The notes: a model not told the origin generated them from the sequence alone. Positions 42,155-54,605 are shown, numbered from the stretch's first letter. The stretch is 64,000 nt of DNA from Bhargavaea cecembensis DSE10 (GCF_000348905.1 NZ_AOFT01000009.1:94382-158381); one strand, 5' to 3'. Numbers and translations are program-made.

Positions 42155-43915
42155 TTATAGCACGGATGCATGGCCGTTGTAGACTACGCCGGCTTCGGCA
42201 TCGATCGTCAGATCCTGTCCGTCCCCGATTTCGGTCATGGCGTTTTTCACGCCGATGATGACCGGGATTCCCACATTAAGGCCAACAACCGCCGCGTGAC
42301 TGGTCAGGCCGCCTTCCTGGACGACCATGCCTGCGCACTGCTCGATTGCCGGCATCATGTCCCGGTCTGTCCCGTAGGTGACAAGGATCTTGCCTTTCAT
42401 GTCACGTGCGAGCGCTTCTTCGGCATTCCGTACGACAGCGGCCTGTCCGAATGCAACCGCCTTGCCGATGCCCTGGCCTTTTGCCAGCAGATCCCCGATG
42501 ACGTGGATCTTCATCAGGTTGGTCGTGCCCGCTTCACCGACCGGAACGCCTGCCGTGATGATGACGACATCCCCATGGGTGACGTACTTGTGTTTGATGC
42601 TTTCTTCAACCGATGTTTCCAGAATGGCGTCGATCGATTTGACGCGCTCTCCGACAATCGGATAAACACCCCAGACGAGCGTCAGCCTGCGCGAGCATTC
42701 GTCGGATGCCGTCACTGCGATGATCGGGCAGCCCGGGCGGTATTTCGCGATCATCTTCGCTGTCTGTCCGCTCTCCGTAGGCGCAATGACAGCCCTGACG
42801 TTCAGGTTGACCGCCGTGTAGGCGGCGGCCTGTCCGATTGCATCGGTCATATTGCCTTCCTTTTCGCGCCGTCTTGTTGAAATGACGGAGCGGTAATCCA
42901 CGGCCGCTTCTGCGGTCTTTGCAATCCTGTCCATCGTACGGACAGATTCTGCCGGATACTGGCCGGCTGCCGTTTCACCGGACAGCATGATCGCATCGGA
43001 TCCGTCCAGAATGGCATTTGCCACGTCGCTCGCCTCTGCCCGTGTCGGACGGGGGTTGCGCTGCATCGAATCGAGCATCTGCGTGGCAGTGATGACCGGC
43101 TTGCCGGCCTGGTTGCACTTTTCAATCATCCGCTTCTGGACAATCGGCACTTCTTCTGCCGGAATCTCCACACCGAGATCCCCGCGCGCGACCATCAGTC
43201 CGTCGGAGACTTCAAGGATGGCATCGAGATTGTCGACCCCTTCGCGGTTCTCGATCTTCGGAATGATCTGTACGTGACCGGCATCATTTTCCTCAAGCAG
43301 CTTCCGGATTTCCATGACATCGGACGCACGGCGGACAAATGACGCCGCGATAAAGTCCACCCCGTTTTTGATCCCGAAGAGGATGTCGGATGCATCTTTT
43401 TCAGTGATTCCCGGAAGCTGCACGGATACCCCGGGTACGTTGACGCCTTTTTTATCCTTCAGGGTCCCCGCATTCCGGATGACTGTCCGGATTCTGCCGG
43501 ATTCGGGATCCGACTCCCTGACTTCCAGCTCGATCAGGCCGTCATCCAGTAAAATCGTAGATCCGGCGTGCACGTCCTCCGCCAGCTTTTCATACGTGAC
43601 CGAGAAGCGCTCGGAGTTGCCGAGCACCTCGGTCATCATGATGTCGATTTCCTGCCCGTTTTCCAGTTCCACCGCTCCGCCATCCATCTTGTGGGTGCGG
43701 ATTTCCGGGCCCTTTGTGTCCAGGAGGATGCCAACGACACGGTTCATCCTTCTGGCAGCCTCGCGGATATTGCCGATTCTCGCCAGGTGTTCTTTATGGT
43801 CACCGTGGGAGAAGTTGAGACGCGCGACGTTCATTCCCGCATCGATCAACTTTTCCAGCATCTCAGGCGTTTCACTCGCCGGCCCGATCGTACATACGAT
43901 TTTTGTCTTCCTCAC
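42155..43915 (-). CDS. pyk: Pyruvate kinase with C-terminal PEP-utiliser domain
   Basis: 586 residues. The catalytic core has [52 protein letters not shown] and [14 protein letters not shown]. The last 110 residues are the swivelling domain seen in Bacillus pyruvate kinases ([40 protein letters not shown]), with the T-S-H-A phosphohistidine motif of PEP-using enzymes. It makes ATP and pyruvate from PEP. It follows pfkA by 18 bases. Confidence 0.97.
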   Translation of the reverse strand: MRKTKIVCTIGPASETPEMLEKLIDAGMNVARLNFSHGDHKEHLARIGNIREAARRMNRVVGILLDTKGPEIRTHKMDGGAVELENGQEIDIMMTEVLGNSERFSVTYEKLAEDVHAGSTILLDDGLIELEVRESDPESGRIRTVIRNAGTLKDKKGVNVPGVSVQLPGITEKDASDILFGIKNGVDFIAASFVRRASDVMEIRKLLEENDAGHVQIIPKIENREGVDNLDAILEVSDGLMVARGDLGVEIPAEEVPIVQKRMIEKCNQAGKPVITATQMLDSMQRNPRPTRAEASDVANAILDGSDAIMLSGETAAGQYPAESVRTMDRIAKTAEAAVDYRSVISTRRREKEGNMTDAIGQAAAYTAVNLNVRAVIAPTESGQTAKMIAKYRPGCPIIAVTASDECSRRLTLVWGVYPIVGERVKSIDAILETSVEESIKHKYVTHGDVVIITAGVPVGEAGTTNLMKIHVIGDLLAKGQGIGKAVAFGQAAVVRNAEEALARDMKGKILVTYGTDRDMMPAIEQCAGMVVQEGGLTSHAAVVGLNVGIPVIIGVKNAMTEIGDGQDLTIDAEAGVVYNGHASVL

Positions 43916-43933
43916 ATCGCTCGCCCCAATCCT

Positions 43934-45879
<1,946 letters not shown>

Positions 45880-45880
45880 A

Positions 45881-46741
45881 TCAGCGTGCCTCCTTCGTGT
45901 GGAATCGGATCAGTGTGGAGAGCGTCTTTTTCATCTCCGAACGGTGAACAACGGCATCCAGCTGTCCGTGCTCCATCAGGAATTCAGCTGTCTGGAAATC
46001 TTCCGGCAGCTTCTCACGCACGGTCTGCTCGATGACCCGCCGGCCGGCAAATCCGATCAGCGCCTTTGGCTCGGCCAGATTTATGTCACCGACAGAGGCG
46101 AAGCTTGCAGACACTCCGCCCGTCGTCGGGTGTGTCATGACTGAGATGAACAGGAGTCCGCGGTCCGCGTGACGGGAAAGCGCGACGCTCGTCTTGGCCA
46201 TCTGCATGAGCGAGAGAACGCCCTCCTGCATCCGGGCACCCCCGCTTGCAGTAAAGATGATGAAAGGGACTCCTTCTTCTGTAGCTTTCTCGATCGCACG
46301 GGTGATTTTCTCGCCGACGACCGATCCCATGGATCCCATCCGGAAATGGGAATCCATGATCGCCACGGCGATGCGCTGGCCGTCGATCTCGCCGATGCCC
46401 GTGAGCACCGCTTCATTCAGGCCGGTTTTCTCCGCATCCGCATTCACTTTTTCTTCATACGAAGGGAAGCCGAGCGGATTGACGGTTTTCATGCCCTCAT
46501 CCATCGGAATGAACGTATCCTCATCAAACAGGCAGTCCACCCGCTCGTATGCAGTCATTTTATAATGATGTCCGCAGTCGGGACAGACTTTATCACATTT
46601 CATCAGGTCCTTTGTCAGGACGATGGATTTGCATTCAGGACATTTTGTCATGAGTCCTTCAGGTACATCCTTTGCCGCCTCGGAAGGGACGGTCATGTAC
46701 CGTTTTTTATTTTTCTTGAACATCTCTCGGATGATCGCCAT
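45881..46741 (-). CDS. accD: Acetyl-CoA carboxylase carboxyltransferase subunit beta
   Basis: 286 residues from the ATG at 46741, with GGGGG seven bases upstream. The zinc ribbon uses C34, C37, C53 and C56 (CPECK...CPDCG). The carboxyltransferase part has [38 protein letters not shown] and [25 protein letters not shown]. Its first 35 bases overlap the end of the FadR-type regulator gene, tying expression of the two. Confidence 0.96.
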   Translation of the reverse strand: MAIIREMFKKNKKRYMTVPSEAAKDVPEGLMTKCPECKSIVLTKDLMKCDKVCPDCGHHYKMTAYERVDCLFDEDTFIPMDEGMKTVNPLGFPSYEEKVNADAEKTGLNEAVLTGIGEIDGQRIAVAIMDSHFRMGSMGSVVGEKITRAIEKATEEGVPFIIFTASGGARMQEGVLSLMQMAKTSVALSRHADRGLLFISVMTHPTTGGVSASFASVGDINLAEPKALIGFAGRRVIEQTVREKLPEDFQTAEFLMEHGQLDAVVHRSEMKKTLSTLIRFHTKEAR

Positions 46742-47393
46742 CGGTATTCCCCCTTTGAGCGTGTACAATTTCGGTCCATCGGTCATAGGCCGCCACTGCT
46801 TTTTCGGTCTCGCCGCTCCGGATCAGCCGGAGCATGCCTGCGATTTCAGTCCGTTCATCTGCCTCTGCCTCTCCTGAATAGGGCTTCCCGGCATATTGGT
46901 AAAGCAGGTGCCAGATTTTAAGGGACAGGCGGTTGCCGGATGCGATCAGCACTTCCCGCACAATGTCTTCCCGAAGATAAGGGCCTCCGGATTCCACTGC
47001 GTCGATGAGACTGTCCCAAAGCGGCAGTTTGCGGATATCATCGTGTCCCGATGAGACACGGACCGCTTCCTTTTCATGGATCCGCATCGTTGCGCTTACG
47101 TCCTCGAGCGACTTCGGTTCCTGCATGATGAATGCCGCGAGCACTTCGACAAGCTGGTGTTTGCGGAAGTCGGACAGGAATGTGCCTTCTCCCTGCCGTG
47201 ACTCGATCAGCCCGAGCAGCTCCAGGCTCCGCAGGGCTTCCCGGATCGTCGACCTTCCGGTTCCGAGCCGCTCGGCAAGCACCCGCTCGGAGGGAAGTTT
47301 ATCTCCTGCCCGAATGTTTTCATTCCCGATAAGCGAGCGCAATTCCTGCACCACTTCAAGAAACATCTTGCGGGACGGTTTGGTTTCGGTCAT
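46707..47393 (-). CDS. FadR/GntR-family transcriptional regulator
   Basis: 228 residues. The GntR winged helix is residues about 8-75 ([48 protein letters not shown]); the rest is a helical effector domain of the FadR/FCD class. In Bacillus subtilis the gene upstream of accD is the malic enzyme ytsJ; here it is this regulator, overlapping accD by 35 bases. A palindrome matching the FadR-type half-sites GGT/ACC lies in its promoter region. It probably responds to an acyl-CoA or organic acid and controls accD, accA, pfkA and pyk; the ligand is unknown. Confidence 0.88.
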   Translation of the reverse strand: MTETKPSRKMFLEVVQELRSLIGNENIRAGDKLPSERVLAERLGTGRSTIREALRSLELLGLIESRQGEGTFLSDFRKHQLVEVLAAFIMQEPKSLEDVSATMRIHEKEAVRVSSGHDDIRKLPLWDSLIDAVESGGPYLREDIVREVLIASGNRLSLKIWHLLYQYAGKPYSGEAEADERTEIAGMLRLIRSGETEKAVAAYDRWTEIVHAQRGNTDGDHPRDVQEK

Positions 47394-47424
47394 GTCGCGC
47401 TCCTTGTTTTACCATTTAATTGAA

Positions 47425-47479
47425 AGTGGTCAGACCACTCGTACCCATACAGCATAACGGAATCGGAAAAACGAGTAAA
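47425..47479 (-). promoter_or_regulatory. Promoter and FadR-type operator ahead of the accDA-pfkA-pyk block
   Basis: TTTACT (47479-47474), 17 bases, TATGCT (47456-47451), giving a start near 47444. The palindrome AGTGGT-CAG-ACCACT (47425-47439) lies at about +5 to +19 and contains TGGTCAGACCA, the core that Escherichia coli FadR recognises. Binding there would block transcription, consistent with autoregulation by the adjacent GntR-type gene. Confidence 0.7.
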
Positions 47480-47480
47480 G

Positions 47481-47507
47481 AAAAAACTGCACAGAAGATC
47501 TGTGCAG
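47481..47507 (-). terminator. Terminator downstream of dnaE and repeat copy C
   Basis: CTGCACAG/CTGTGCAG with a five-base loop is followed by six T on the minus strand. It closes transcription coming from dnaE through the 400-base repeat-bearing gap. Confidence 0.88.
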
Positions 47508-47586
47508 TCAGGGTGTCGACAAGTGAATGTATGGCTTTTTTGTCTGCAGTTTTTCTTTTTCATAAAATCCTCCGGAATTCCGCTGC

Positions 47587-47794
47587 GGGCCTTCCCTTAC
47601 CGCGGGCGTTGCCTTAGCCGGCGCCAGTACGGAGACTGGCGTCTGTGCGCATCGCGTAGCGGAAGATCTCCTGCGAGCTAAAGCGCCAGCGTTGCGGAGC
47701 ATTACGCAACACTTTTGGGCACAAAAGCGTAGCGTTGTGCCACATCCTGCGGGGTCTTCGGCTAACGCTTTTCCCGCAGGTGTCTCGGGCCCTT
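47587..47794 (-). repeat. Dispersed GC-rich repeat, copy C, with extra internal hairpins
   Basis: It carries the 19-base and 34-base blocks found in copy A, in the same orientation, but with about 120 additional bases between them. The extra part is itself full of short inverted repeats (GCCAGT/ACTGGC, GTTGCG/CGCAAC, CTTTT/AAAAG). It lies downstream of dnaE and takes up most of the 525-base gap before the FadR-type regulator. No credible coding frame is present. Confidence 0.72.
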
Positions 47795-47918
47795 CGCACC
47801 AATCCATCCACATAATAGAAAAAATGATGTCGTTCCCACTCTAAAAGTAGAATCCTGGAACAAGGCGTGGCGTTTTTTGACTAATTGATAATTGCCTGTA
47901 TCAGAAACCCATCGAAGG

Positions 47919-50900
47919 TTACCCTTCGATATTCTTCACGATCAGCTGCAGGCGGCCGTTGCGCATTTCGGCGTGGCCGGACAGGCGGATGCCGGCTTCT
48001 TCCGTGAGCAGGCGGTTGAAGGCTGCGTATTCTTTCGGGAACAGGGTGCATTCGACTTCTCCCGTGTCGTCCTGAAGTTTGAGGAACGCCATGGCCTCCC
48101 CTTTTTTTGTCCGGATGCGCTTGATCTCGGTGATGATGCCTGCGACCCGAACACGGCCGCTTCCGCCGCCGAGTGCGGCGATATCCGCAAATGACCCGCT
48201 CCGGTCTGTCTTCAGTCTCGCCGCCGGGTGTTCCGATATATAGAAGCCGAGTGCGTCCCGTTCGTACTGGAGTTTCAGGGCTTCGGGCAGCGTTCCGGCC
48301 TCGGAGTACTTTTGGCGGCCGAACGATGCCGCATCTCCGCCGAACAGATCGTCCTCTTCGGTCGGCCTCACCAAATTCGCATAGGTTTCCGCTGCTCCGA
48401 TCGAGGCAAGCAGGACGGCCCTGTCCGGATGGAAGTCATCCAGCGCACCCGACCGTGCAAGCGGCTCGGCTGCCCCCCTTGTGAAATGCGCACCGGATAG
48501 GGCGACCGCCATGTCGAACAGGTCTTCCCACGGAGCGGAAAGCTTTCTGGCTTCCAGCAATCTTCTGATGAACGGGGCGGGAACCCCCTTGATGCCGGAT
48601 AGGCCGTAGCGGATCGCGCCGTCCTCCACCCTGCATGCGTAGCCGCTCTTTTTTACGGACGGCGGCAGGATCTGGATGCCCTTCATGCGGATTTCGCTGA
48701 CCAGCCTGGAAACCCGGTCCGCGTCACCCGCCGCCTGTGAAAGAAGTGCTGCATAGAAGTATGCGGGTTCATGCGTCTTCAGGTATGCCAGCCGGAATGA
48801 AATCAAAGAATAGGCGACGGCGTGGCTTTTCGGGAAACCGTAATCCGCGAACCTGACGATATAATCGTAAACCCTGACGGCTGACCCGCGGTCATATCCG
48901 CGGGATTCCGCTCCGCGTACAAAGTGCTCCCGTTCCCGCTCAAGCACATCCCTCTTTTTCTTGCTGACGGCCCGGCGGAGAATGTCCGCCTCCCCCATTG
49001 TGAATCCTGCCATTTGTACGGCGATCTGCATGATCTGTTCCTGGTAGACGATGATGCCGTACGTCTCCTCCAGGATCGGATCGATGTCAGGATGGATCGA
49101 CGGAACACGTTCCCTGCCGTGCATCCTGCGCTCAAACACCGGTATATTGTCCATCGGGCCCGGCCTGTACAGCGCGTTGATCGCGTAGATGTCACGGAAA
49201 CGCTCCGGTTTCAGCTTCCTGAGCGTATCCCGCATGCCCGGCGACTCGAACTGGAAGACCCCGGTCATGTCACCCGCCTGGAACAGCCGGATGGTAGCCG
49301 GATCATCCAGGGGGATTTTTCCGAAGTCCAGGTAAACATTCCGGTCGTACCGGATCATGGACCGGATCCGGTCCAGGAGCGTCAGGTTCCTCAGACCGAG
49401 AAAGTCCATCTTGAGAAGCCCGCGTTCCTCCACTTCTTTCATTGGCCACTGGGTCAGGTAGATTCCTTCCGAACCGCTGGTCAGGGGCACAGCATCCACA
49501 AGCGGCACCGGCGACAGGACGACCCCTGCTGCGTGTGTGGAGGCGTTTCTCGGAATGCCTTCAAGGGCGAGTGCCGCATTCAGCCATTTTTGCCTGTTCG
49601 GCGCCGCTTCTGCCCAGCGCGACAGAGGAGCGCCCGGAGCCGCCGCTTCCGCCAGTGTCATCCCGGGCCTTCCCGGAATCATCTTGGAGATTTCGCGCTG
49701 CTCCGCTTCCGGGAATCCGAAGACGCGTGCCGTGCTCCTCGCGGCAGCGCGTGCGGATAATGTCCCGAACGTGATGATCTGCGCCACATGGTCCCGACCA
49801 TATTTCGCAGCGACATATTCAATCACCTCATGCCGGCGATGATCCGCAAAGTCCACATCGATATCCGGCATGCTGACCCGCTCGGGGTTCAGAAAGCGCT
49901 CGAAGATCAGGCCATAGGCGATTGGGTCAACATCAGTGATCCCGAGCGCGTAGGCAACCAGCGACCCGGCCGATGACCCGCGGCCGGGCCCTGTCAGAAT
50001 TCCCTTCGCGGCTGCATAAGCGATGAAATCCGCAGTGATGAGAAAATAATCCGAGTAGCCCATCGATGAAATCACGTCCAGCTCATGATTCAGCCGTGCT
50101 GCATAAGTGTCCGGAACCGGACCCAGCCTTTTTCCGAGCCCCTCCAGGCAGTCCCTGCGAAGGCGCCCGTCAGCCGTCTCCCCTTCGCCAAGCGGGAACT
50201 TCGGCATGAGCCGCTCTGCTTCGGGTATTGTGTTGCCGCAGGACATCAGAAGCCCCGCAGTCGCTTCCAGCCACTCCGGATGATCAGAAAATCTTGCCAA
50301 AAGCTCATCCGGCATCGGCAGCCCGGCTTCAGGGAGATCTGCGAGGTCGTTTTCCGAAAGTTTTCCTCCCTCATCAATCAGACGGGCTACCCGGTATGCG
50401 AATGCATCCTCCCTGTCTATGTATCGGGCAACGGCCACTGCACAAACGGCGAGACCTTCTTTTTCCGCAAATCCGGTCCAAGTTTCCTCTTCGGCATGCC
50501 GGATCCCGCCCTGGCGGGATATGCCGACTAGTATCCGGTCCGGTCCCCCGGCATCAAGTACAGCTTGCATCGCCCCTGCCGGATCCCCGTTATCCATCGA
50601 TGCAGGATCGGCCACAAGCAGGCCACCCCTGCTGTATGCCTTGAGCCAGGCCAGCGGAAGCGTATCCCGGTCCTTGACGGACAGCGCGCTGCTCATCTTG
50701 AGCAGGTTTTGGTAGCCTCCGTCGTCTTTCGCATAGATAAAGGCCGGCAGGACGCCGGCCTCCGTCTCGATCTGTACGGTCAGCCCGATGACGGGCCGGA
50801 TGCCGGCCGATTTCACCGCCCGGGCAAACGGCAGGACGCCGTACAGTTTCGTATTGACGATCGCCGCCGCAACGGCTCCCCGTGCCTTGAGGGCTTCCGG

Positions 50901-50972
50901 GAGCATGCCGGGCCGGATGATGCTTTGCAGCGGATCATCCGATGTCATGATCTGCGCATATGCCATGTTCAT
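47919..50972 (-). CDS. dnaE: DNA polymerase III subunit alpha (DnaE type), degenerate PHP domain
   Basis: 1017 residues from an ATG with GGAGGG six bases upstream. The polymerase palm carries MPDIDVDFADHRR and the family's GPGRGSSAGSLVAYALGITD; the helix-hairpin-helix and the terminal OB domain (VRVAGIITEIKRIRTKKGEAMAFLKLQDDTGEVECTLFP) are present. The N-terminal PHP domain begins AYAQIMTSDDPLQS, where the usual metal-binding H-x-H-S is missing, and the protein is shorter than most DnaE. In low-GC Gram-positives DnaE extends primers before PolC takes over. Monocistronic or coupled with nrnA upstream. Confidence 0.94.
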   Translation of the reverse strand: MNMAYAQIMTSDDPLQSIIRPGMLPEALKARGAVAAAIVNTKLYGVLPFARAVKSAGIRPVIGLTVQIETEAGVLPAFIYAKDDGGYQNLLKMSSALSVKDRDTLPLAWLKAYSRGGLLVADPASMDNGDPAGAMQAVLDAGGPDRILVGISRQGGIRHAEEETWTGFAEKEGLAVCAVAVARYIDREDAFAYRVARLIDEGGKLSENDLADLPEAGLPMPDELLARFSDHPEWLEATAGLLMSCGNTIPEAERLMPKFPLGEGETADGRLRRDCLEGLGKRLGPVPDTYAARLNHELDVISSMGYSDYFLITADFIAYAAAKGILTGPGRGSSAGSLVAYALGITDVDPIAYGLIFERFLNPERVSMPDIDVDFADHRRHEVIEYVAAKYGRDHVAQIITFGTLSARAAARSTARVFGFPEAEQREISKMIPGRPGMTLAEAAAPGAPLSRWAEAAPNRQKWLNAALALEGIPRNASTHAAGVVLSPVPLVDAVPLTSGSEGIYLTQWPMKEVEERGLLKMDFLGLRNLTLLDRIRSMIRYDRNVYLDFGKIPLDDPATIRLFQAGDMTGVFQFESPGMRDTLRKLKPERFRDIYAINALYRPGPMDNIPVFERRMHGRERVPSIHPDIDPILEETYGIIVYQEQIMQIAVQMAGFTMGEADILRRAVSKKKRDVLEREREHFVRGAESRGYDRGSAVRVYDYIVRFADYGFPKSHAVAYSLISFRLAYLKTHEPAYFYAALLSQAAGDADRVSRLVSEIRMKGIQILPPSVKKSGYACRVEDGAIRYGLSGIKGVPAPFIRRLLEARKLSAPWEDLFDMAVALSGAHFTRGAAEPLARSGALDDFHPDRAVLLASIGAAETYANLVRPTEEDDLFGGDAASFGRQKYSEAGTLPEALKLQYERDALGFYISEHPAARLKTDRSGSFADIAALGGGSGRVRVAGIITEIKRIRTKKGEAMAFLKLQDDTGEVECTLFPKEYAAFNRLLTEEAGIRLSGHAEMRNGRLQLIVKNIEG

Positions 50973-50987
50973 CCCGATCCCTCCCTG

Positions 50988-51923
50988 TCAGTTGCCGCAC
51001 AGTTCACGAAGTGCTTCTGCCGCCTGCTCCGCTTCCTTCCAGTCTGCGGCGGAAGCGCCGGCGGCAAGTGCATGGCCGCCCCCTCCGAACCGCCTGGCCA
51101 GATCATTGACAACCGGACCTTTGGAACGGAAGCGGAGGCGGATCTGGTCTTCCTCCTCGACCTGGAAGACCCAGGCGACCAGCCCCTTGACTGCGCCGGG
51201 AACCCCGACCAGTTTTGCGGTATCCGAGGCGGTGACACCGAATTCGTCCATCGTTTCCGAAGTAATTTTGACCACGCCTACCCCATTGTCCACTTTGAGG
51301 TTTTGCAGGATGTAACCGTTCAGCCTGAGGAGAGGCGCATCCATCTCGTACATCGCGTTATGGAGGGAGGGACGGTCAAAGCCGTGTGACACCAGCTCTG
51401 CCGCTGCCAGGAACGTTTCCGGGCCGGCCGACGGATGCAGGAACCTTCCCGTATCTCCGATAATGCCTGCGTATAGGAGCCGGGCGGCCCCGACGCTCAT
51501 CCTCCAGCCCCGCGACTGCTCGCCTGCCTTGAACAGCCGGTAAATCAGCTCGCTTGTCGCACTGGCGTCAGGCTCCACCCATCTGATGGTGCCGTACCGG
51601 TCGTCATCGGGATGGTGGTCGATCTTGATGAGCTCGGCACCTTTGCCGTAGTGGCAGCCGTCAATCCTTTCCGTATTCGCCGTGTCTGTCACGATGACGA
51701 GCGCGCCCTCATAAAGCGGCACGGCCACTTCGTCCGGCCTTCCGAGATAATCCAGCGAAAAGTCATGATCGCCGGCAGCGAACACCTTCTTCCCCGGATA
51801 ATTGTCCAGGATCAGCGTCTTGAGTCCCAGCTGGGAACCATATGCATCCGGATCCGGCCTTACATGGCGGTGGATGATGATGGTGTCGTAGCGCTCAATT
51901 GTGTCAATGATTTGTCGTTTCAA
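50988..51923 (-). CDS. nrnA: Bifunctional oligoribonuclease and pAp phosphatase NrnA, TTG start
   Basis: 311 residues from a TTG at 51923, where GGAGGG is seven bases upstream and the protein then begins LKRQIIDTIERYDTIIIHRHVRPDPDAYGSQ as in Bacillus NrnA (313 residues). The DHH phosphoesterase motifs are HRHVRPDPDAYGS, VTDTANTERI, KIDHHPDDD and the DHHA1 loop RFGGGGHALAAGAS. It degrades 2-5 nt RNAs and dephosphorylates 3'-phosphoadenosine 5'-phosphate. It ends 15 bases before dnaE and probably shares its transcript. Confidence 0.94.
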   Translation of the reverse strand: MKRQIIDTIERYDTIIIHRHVRPDPDAYGSQLGLKTLILDNYPGKKVFAAGDHDFSLDYLGRPDEVAVPLYEGALVIVTDTANTERIDGCHYGKGAELIKIDHHPDDDRYGTIRWVEPDASATSELIYRLFKAGEQSRGWRMSVGAARLLYAGIIGDTGRFLHPSAGPETFLAAAELVSHGFDRPSLHNAMYEMDAPLLRLNGYILQNLKVDNGVGVVKITSETMDEFGVTASDTAKLVGVPGAVKGLVAWVFQVEEEDQIRLRFRSKGPVVNDLARRFGGGGHALAAGASAADWKEAEQAAEALRELCGN

Positions 51924-52015
51924 CCCTATTCCCTCCATCGACCGGTCTTTTCCCTTCGCAATCCGGCAAAATTCGAGATACAATGAGGACAGTTTTGCTT
52001 GACCGGAGGGATTCA

Positions 52016-52324
52016 ATGCTTAATCTGACTTTTCTCGCACTGATCATCTTTTCAGTGGTCGCCTATCTTTACTTTAAGACAAAGCAGTTCCGGACAACGC
52101 TTCAGGCGGAGCGCCAGTATCACCGCAGCAGCGCCTCGGCAGCACTCGGAGCATTCATCATGCTGTTCGGTGCGCATCAGCTGATCCTGTTTACCGGAGT
52201 GGTCACGTATATCGTAGCCGCAGCCTTCATCCTGCTCGGACTCTACGTTCTTGTCCACAATATTAAGGCGAGAAAACATTATGCCGGCTTCCTTGAGGAA
52301 GAGCGGCGGCTGAATGAAAAGTGA
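52016..52324 (+). CDS. ytpI: YtpI-family small membrane protein
   Basis: 102 residues from the ATG at 52016, with GGAGGG five bases upstream. Three hydrophobic segments (about 3-20, 44-62 and 65-84) with the YtpI pattern FKTKQFRTTLQAERQYHRSSASAALGAFIMLFGAHQL. The function is unknown. Location between nrnA and ytoI is as in Bacillus. A likely -10 (TACAAT) lies about 40 bases upstream. Confidence 0.87.
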   Translation: MLNLTFLALIIFSVVAYLYFKTKQFRTTLQAERQYHRSSASAALGAFIMLFGAHQLILFTGVVTYIVAAAFILLGLYVLVHNIKARKHYAGFLEEERRLNEK

Positions 52325-52346
52325 TGCACAGACTGTGCATCACTTT
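52317..52346. terminator. Bidirectional terminator between ytpI and ytoI
   Basis: AAAAGTGATGCACA and its complement flank a short loop, with A/T runs on both sides; it overlaps the ytpI stop and serves the convergent ytoI. Confidence 0.9.
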
Positions 52347-52348
52347 TT

Positions 52349-53656
52349 TCATCGTTCAAATACCTGAAGCATCATCATGGCCTTGCCGACGATGGCCTCA
52401 CCGCTGTATACGGTGAATTCCATCTTGGCAAAGTGCCGGCTCATGTCCAGCAGTTCCGGCCTGATGCGGACTTGGGAACCGAGCTGGACATGCTTCATGA
52501 AGTACACGGACATGCTCTCGATGACACTTTCCCCGCGCTTGCGCTTTTTCAGGAACTGATCGGCCGCTTCCGACAGCATAATCGTCAGCGCACCGTGGGA
52601 AAGTGAACCGAGAGGATTGGTCATCCTGGGTGTCACGGTGAAGAGCAGGGTGGATTCCGCCTCCGCGTCCTCTTCCATCTGCGACCGCACGAGGTCTTCG
52701 AATGTATCCCCCTGGTGCGGCTGCCGCTGTGCGACCTGGAGCGCCTTCAGCACATCCTGGCGGCTGATGACCCCCTCAAGCTTGTCTCCCGTGGAGACGA
52801 CAGGCATCAGGTCAATCCCTTCCCAGATCATTCTGTGGGCCGCCGAGGCAACACTCATCTTCATCCCCGCGGAGATCGGTTTCGGTGTCATGACCCGTTC
52901 GATCGGGACCTCTCCGTCCATCCCGATCACGTCCTTTGCCGTGACGATGCCGACAAGCCGGCCGCTCCCGCTTGTCACCGGAAATGCGCCGTGAGAGGTT
53001 GTTTTGTTGCGCGCATGAAAATCGGACACATGATCGCCCGAATCGAGTGTGGCCGTCTGGCTGATCGGCACAATGATGTCCTCGACAAGGAGAATATCCT
53101 TTTCGATCAGCTGGTCATAGATCGCCCTGTTGATCATCGTCGCCACGGTGAACGTGTCATAGCTGGTCGAGATGATCGGAAGTTCCACTTCGTCGGCCAG
53201 CTTCTTCACCTCGTCGGAGGCATCAAACCCGCCCGTAATCAGGACGGCCGCTCCCGCGCGGATGGCATTTCCGTGCACCTTCAGGCGGTTCCCGACAATC
53301 AGCAAACTGCCCGGGTCGGTGTATCGCATCATGTCTTCCATCTGCATCGCGCCGATGACGAATTTCGTCAGTGTCTTGTGGAGGCCGTTCCGGCCGCCCA
53401 GGACCTGCCCGTCAACGATATTCACCACTTCTGCAAATGTCAGCCGCTCGATGTTCTCTTTTTTCTTCTGCTCGATCCGGATCGTCCCGACCCGTTCGAT
53501 CGTATTGACGAGTTTCCGGTTTTCCGCTTCCTTGATGGCACGGTACGCCGTTCCCTCGGAGACATTCATCTCCTTGGCGACCTGGCGGACGGAGATTTTG
53601 TCGCCGACCGGCAGGCTCTCGATGTATTGTAAGATCTTCTCATGTTTTGTCGCCAC
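52349..53656 (-). CDS. ytoI: YtoI: HTH-DRTGG-CBS-hotdog regulatory protein
   Basis: 435 residues from a GTG at 53656, with AAAGG seven bases upstream, giving VATKHEKILQYIESLPVGDKISVRQVAKEMNVSEGTAYRAIKEAE, a DeoR/GntR-like helix-turn-helix. Then come a DRTGG domain (about 70-180), a CBS pair (about 180-310: VEDIIVPISQTATLDSGD and IERVMTPKPISAGMKM) and a C-terminal thioesterase-like hot-dog (about 320-435). CBS domains usually bind adenine nucleotides. This suggests a ligand-sensing transcription factor, but targets are unknown. Confidence 0.9.
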   Translation of the reverse strand: MATKHEKILQYIESLPVGDKISVRQVAKEMNVSEGTAYRAIKEAENRKLVNTIERVGTIRIEQKKKENIERLTFAEVVNIVDGQVLGGRNGLHKTLTKFVIGAMQMEDMMRYTDPGSLLIVGNRLKVHGNAIRAGAAVLITGGFDASDEVKKLADEVELPIISTSYDTFTVATMINRAIYDQLIEKDILLVEDIIVPISQTATLDSGDHVSDFHARNKTTSHGAFPVTSGSGRLVGIVTAKDVIGMDGEVPIERVMTPKPISAGMKMSVASAAHRMIWEGIDLMPVVSTGDKLEGVISRQDVLKALQVAQRQPHQGDTFEDLVRSQMEEDAEAESTLLFTVTPRMTNPLGSLSHGALTIMLSEAADQFLKKRKRGESVIESMSVYFMKHVQLGSQVRIRPELLDMSRHFAKMEFTVYSGEAIVGKAMMMLQVFER

Positions 53657-53775
53657 GTCGTCACCTTTTCCCAGCTTCTGATGATTCCATCTTACCATAG
53701 TGGGCGTGCCTGAGTAGCAAAAAGAACCCCGGGTGAAGTGGGTCCGTCATGCGGCAGGTCCTGGTTGGGAAAGCA

Positions 53776-53801
53776 AAAAACGGAAGGCCCGGCGCCTCCC
53801 G
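53776..53801 (-). terminator. Terminator of ytkL
   Basis: On the minus strand GGAGGC/GCCTTCC (one bulge) is followed by GTTTTTTG, just after the ytkL stop. Confidence 0.6.
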
Positions 53802-53816
53802 CAACAGTTATGGTGG

Positions 53817-54500
53817 TCAGAGATCGATGGAGTCTCCCGCCTTCATGATCCTCACTTCGGTTCCTTCCACCTGATTTTTAAAGTCTTCCGGATCCTGCCT
53901 GATCGGAGGGAACGTATCATAGTGGATCGGCACCGCCACCTTCGGCTTCAGGAGGCCGACCGCATAAGCCGCGTCCTCGGGCCCCATAGTGAAGTTGTCC
54001 CCGATCGGCAAAAAGGCGATATCCGCCGGGTGGCGCTTCCCGATCAGTTCCAGGTCGGAGAACAGTCCCGTGTCACCAAGATGGTGGACCGTCTTTCCTT
54101 CAGCAGTGAACAGGATCCCGGCCGGCATGCCCGTGTAGATGATTTCCTGGCTGTCTTCTTTGATGAAAGAAGAGCCGTGGAACGCCTGGGTGAACTTTAC
54201 TTTCCCGAAATCGAACTCATATGCGCCGCCGATGTGCATCGGGTGTGTGTTGACGCCCTGCCAGCCCAGCCAGACGGCCAGCTCATTCGGTGCGACGACA
54301 AGCGCGCCGGAACGCTTCGCGATGTCGACCGTGTCACCCACGTGATCGCCATGTCCATGTGTCAGAAGGATGACATCCGGATTCTCATCTTCTGGTTTCA
54401 GGTCCGTCAGTTCGTTGCCGGTAATGAACGGATCGATCAGGATTGTATGCCGCTCCGTCCGGATTTTGACGACCGAATGGCCGTGATAAGAAACTTTCAT
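53817..54500 (-). CDS. ytkL: Metal-dependent hydrolase YtkL (UPF0173, metallo-beta-lactamase fold)
   Basis: 227 residues. The metallo-beta-lactamase signature T47-HGHGDH53 is present, with DPFITGN upstream and [40 protein letters not shown] and [17 protein letters not shown] downstream, all as in the UPF0173 family. Substrate unknown. It is divergent from the M24 peptidase gene. Confidence 0.93.
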   Translation of the reverse strand: MKVSYHGHSVVKIRTERHTILIDPFITGNELTDLKPEDENPDVILLTHGHGDHVGDTVDIAKRSGALVVAPNELAVWLGWQGVNTHPMHIGGAYEFDFGKVKFTQAFHGSSFIKEDSQEIIYTGMPAGILFTAEGKTVHHLGDTGLFSDLELIGKRHPADIAFLPIGDNFTMGPEDAAYAVGLLKPKVAVPIHYDTFPPIRQDPEDFKNQVEGTEVRIMKAGDSIDL

Positions 54501-54605
54501 GAATACATGCCCCTTTCTGTTTGCTCCCGGGCATGTTTCGACAGGGTATGCGCCGAATCCTTCTTTTTGCTATGATGGATTCATTCAGAAAGGCTGGTGT
54601 TCGGA

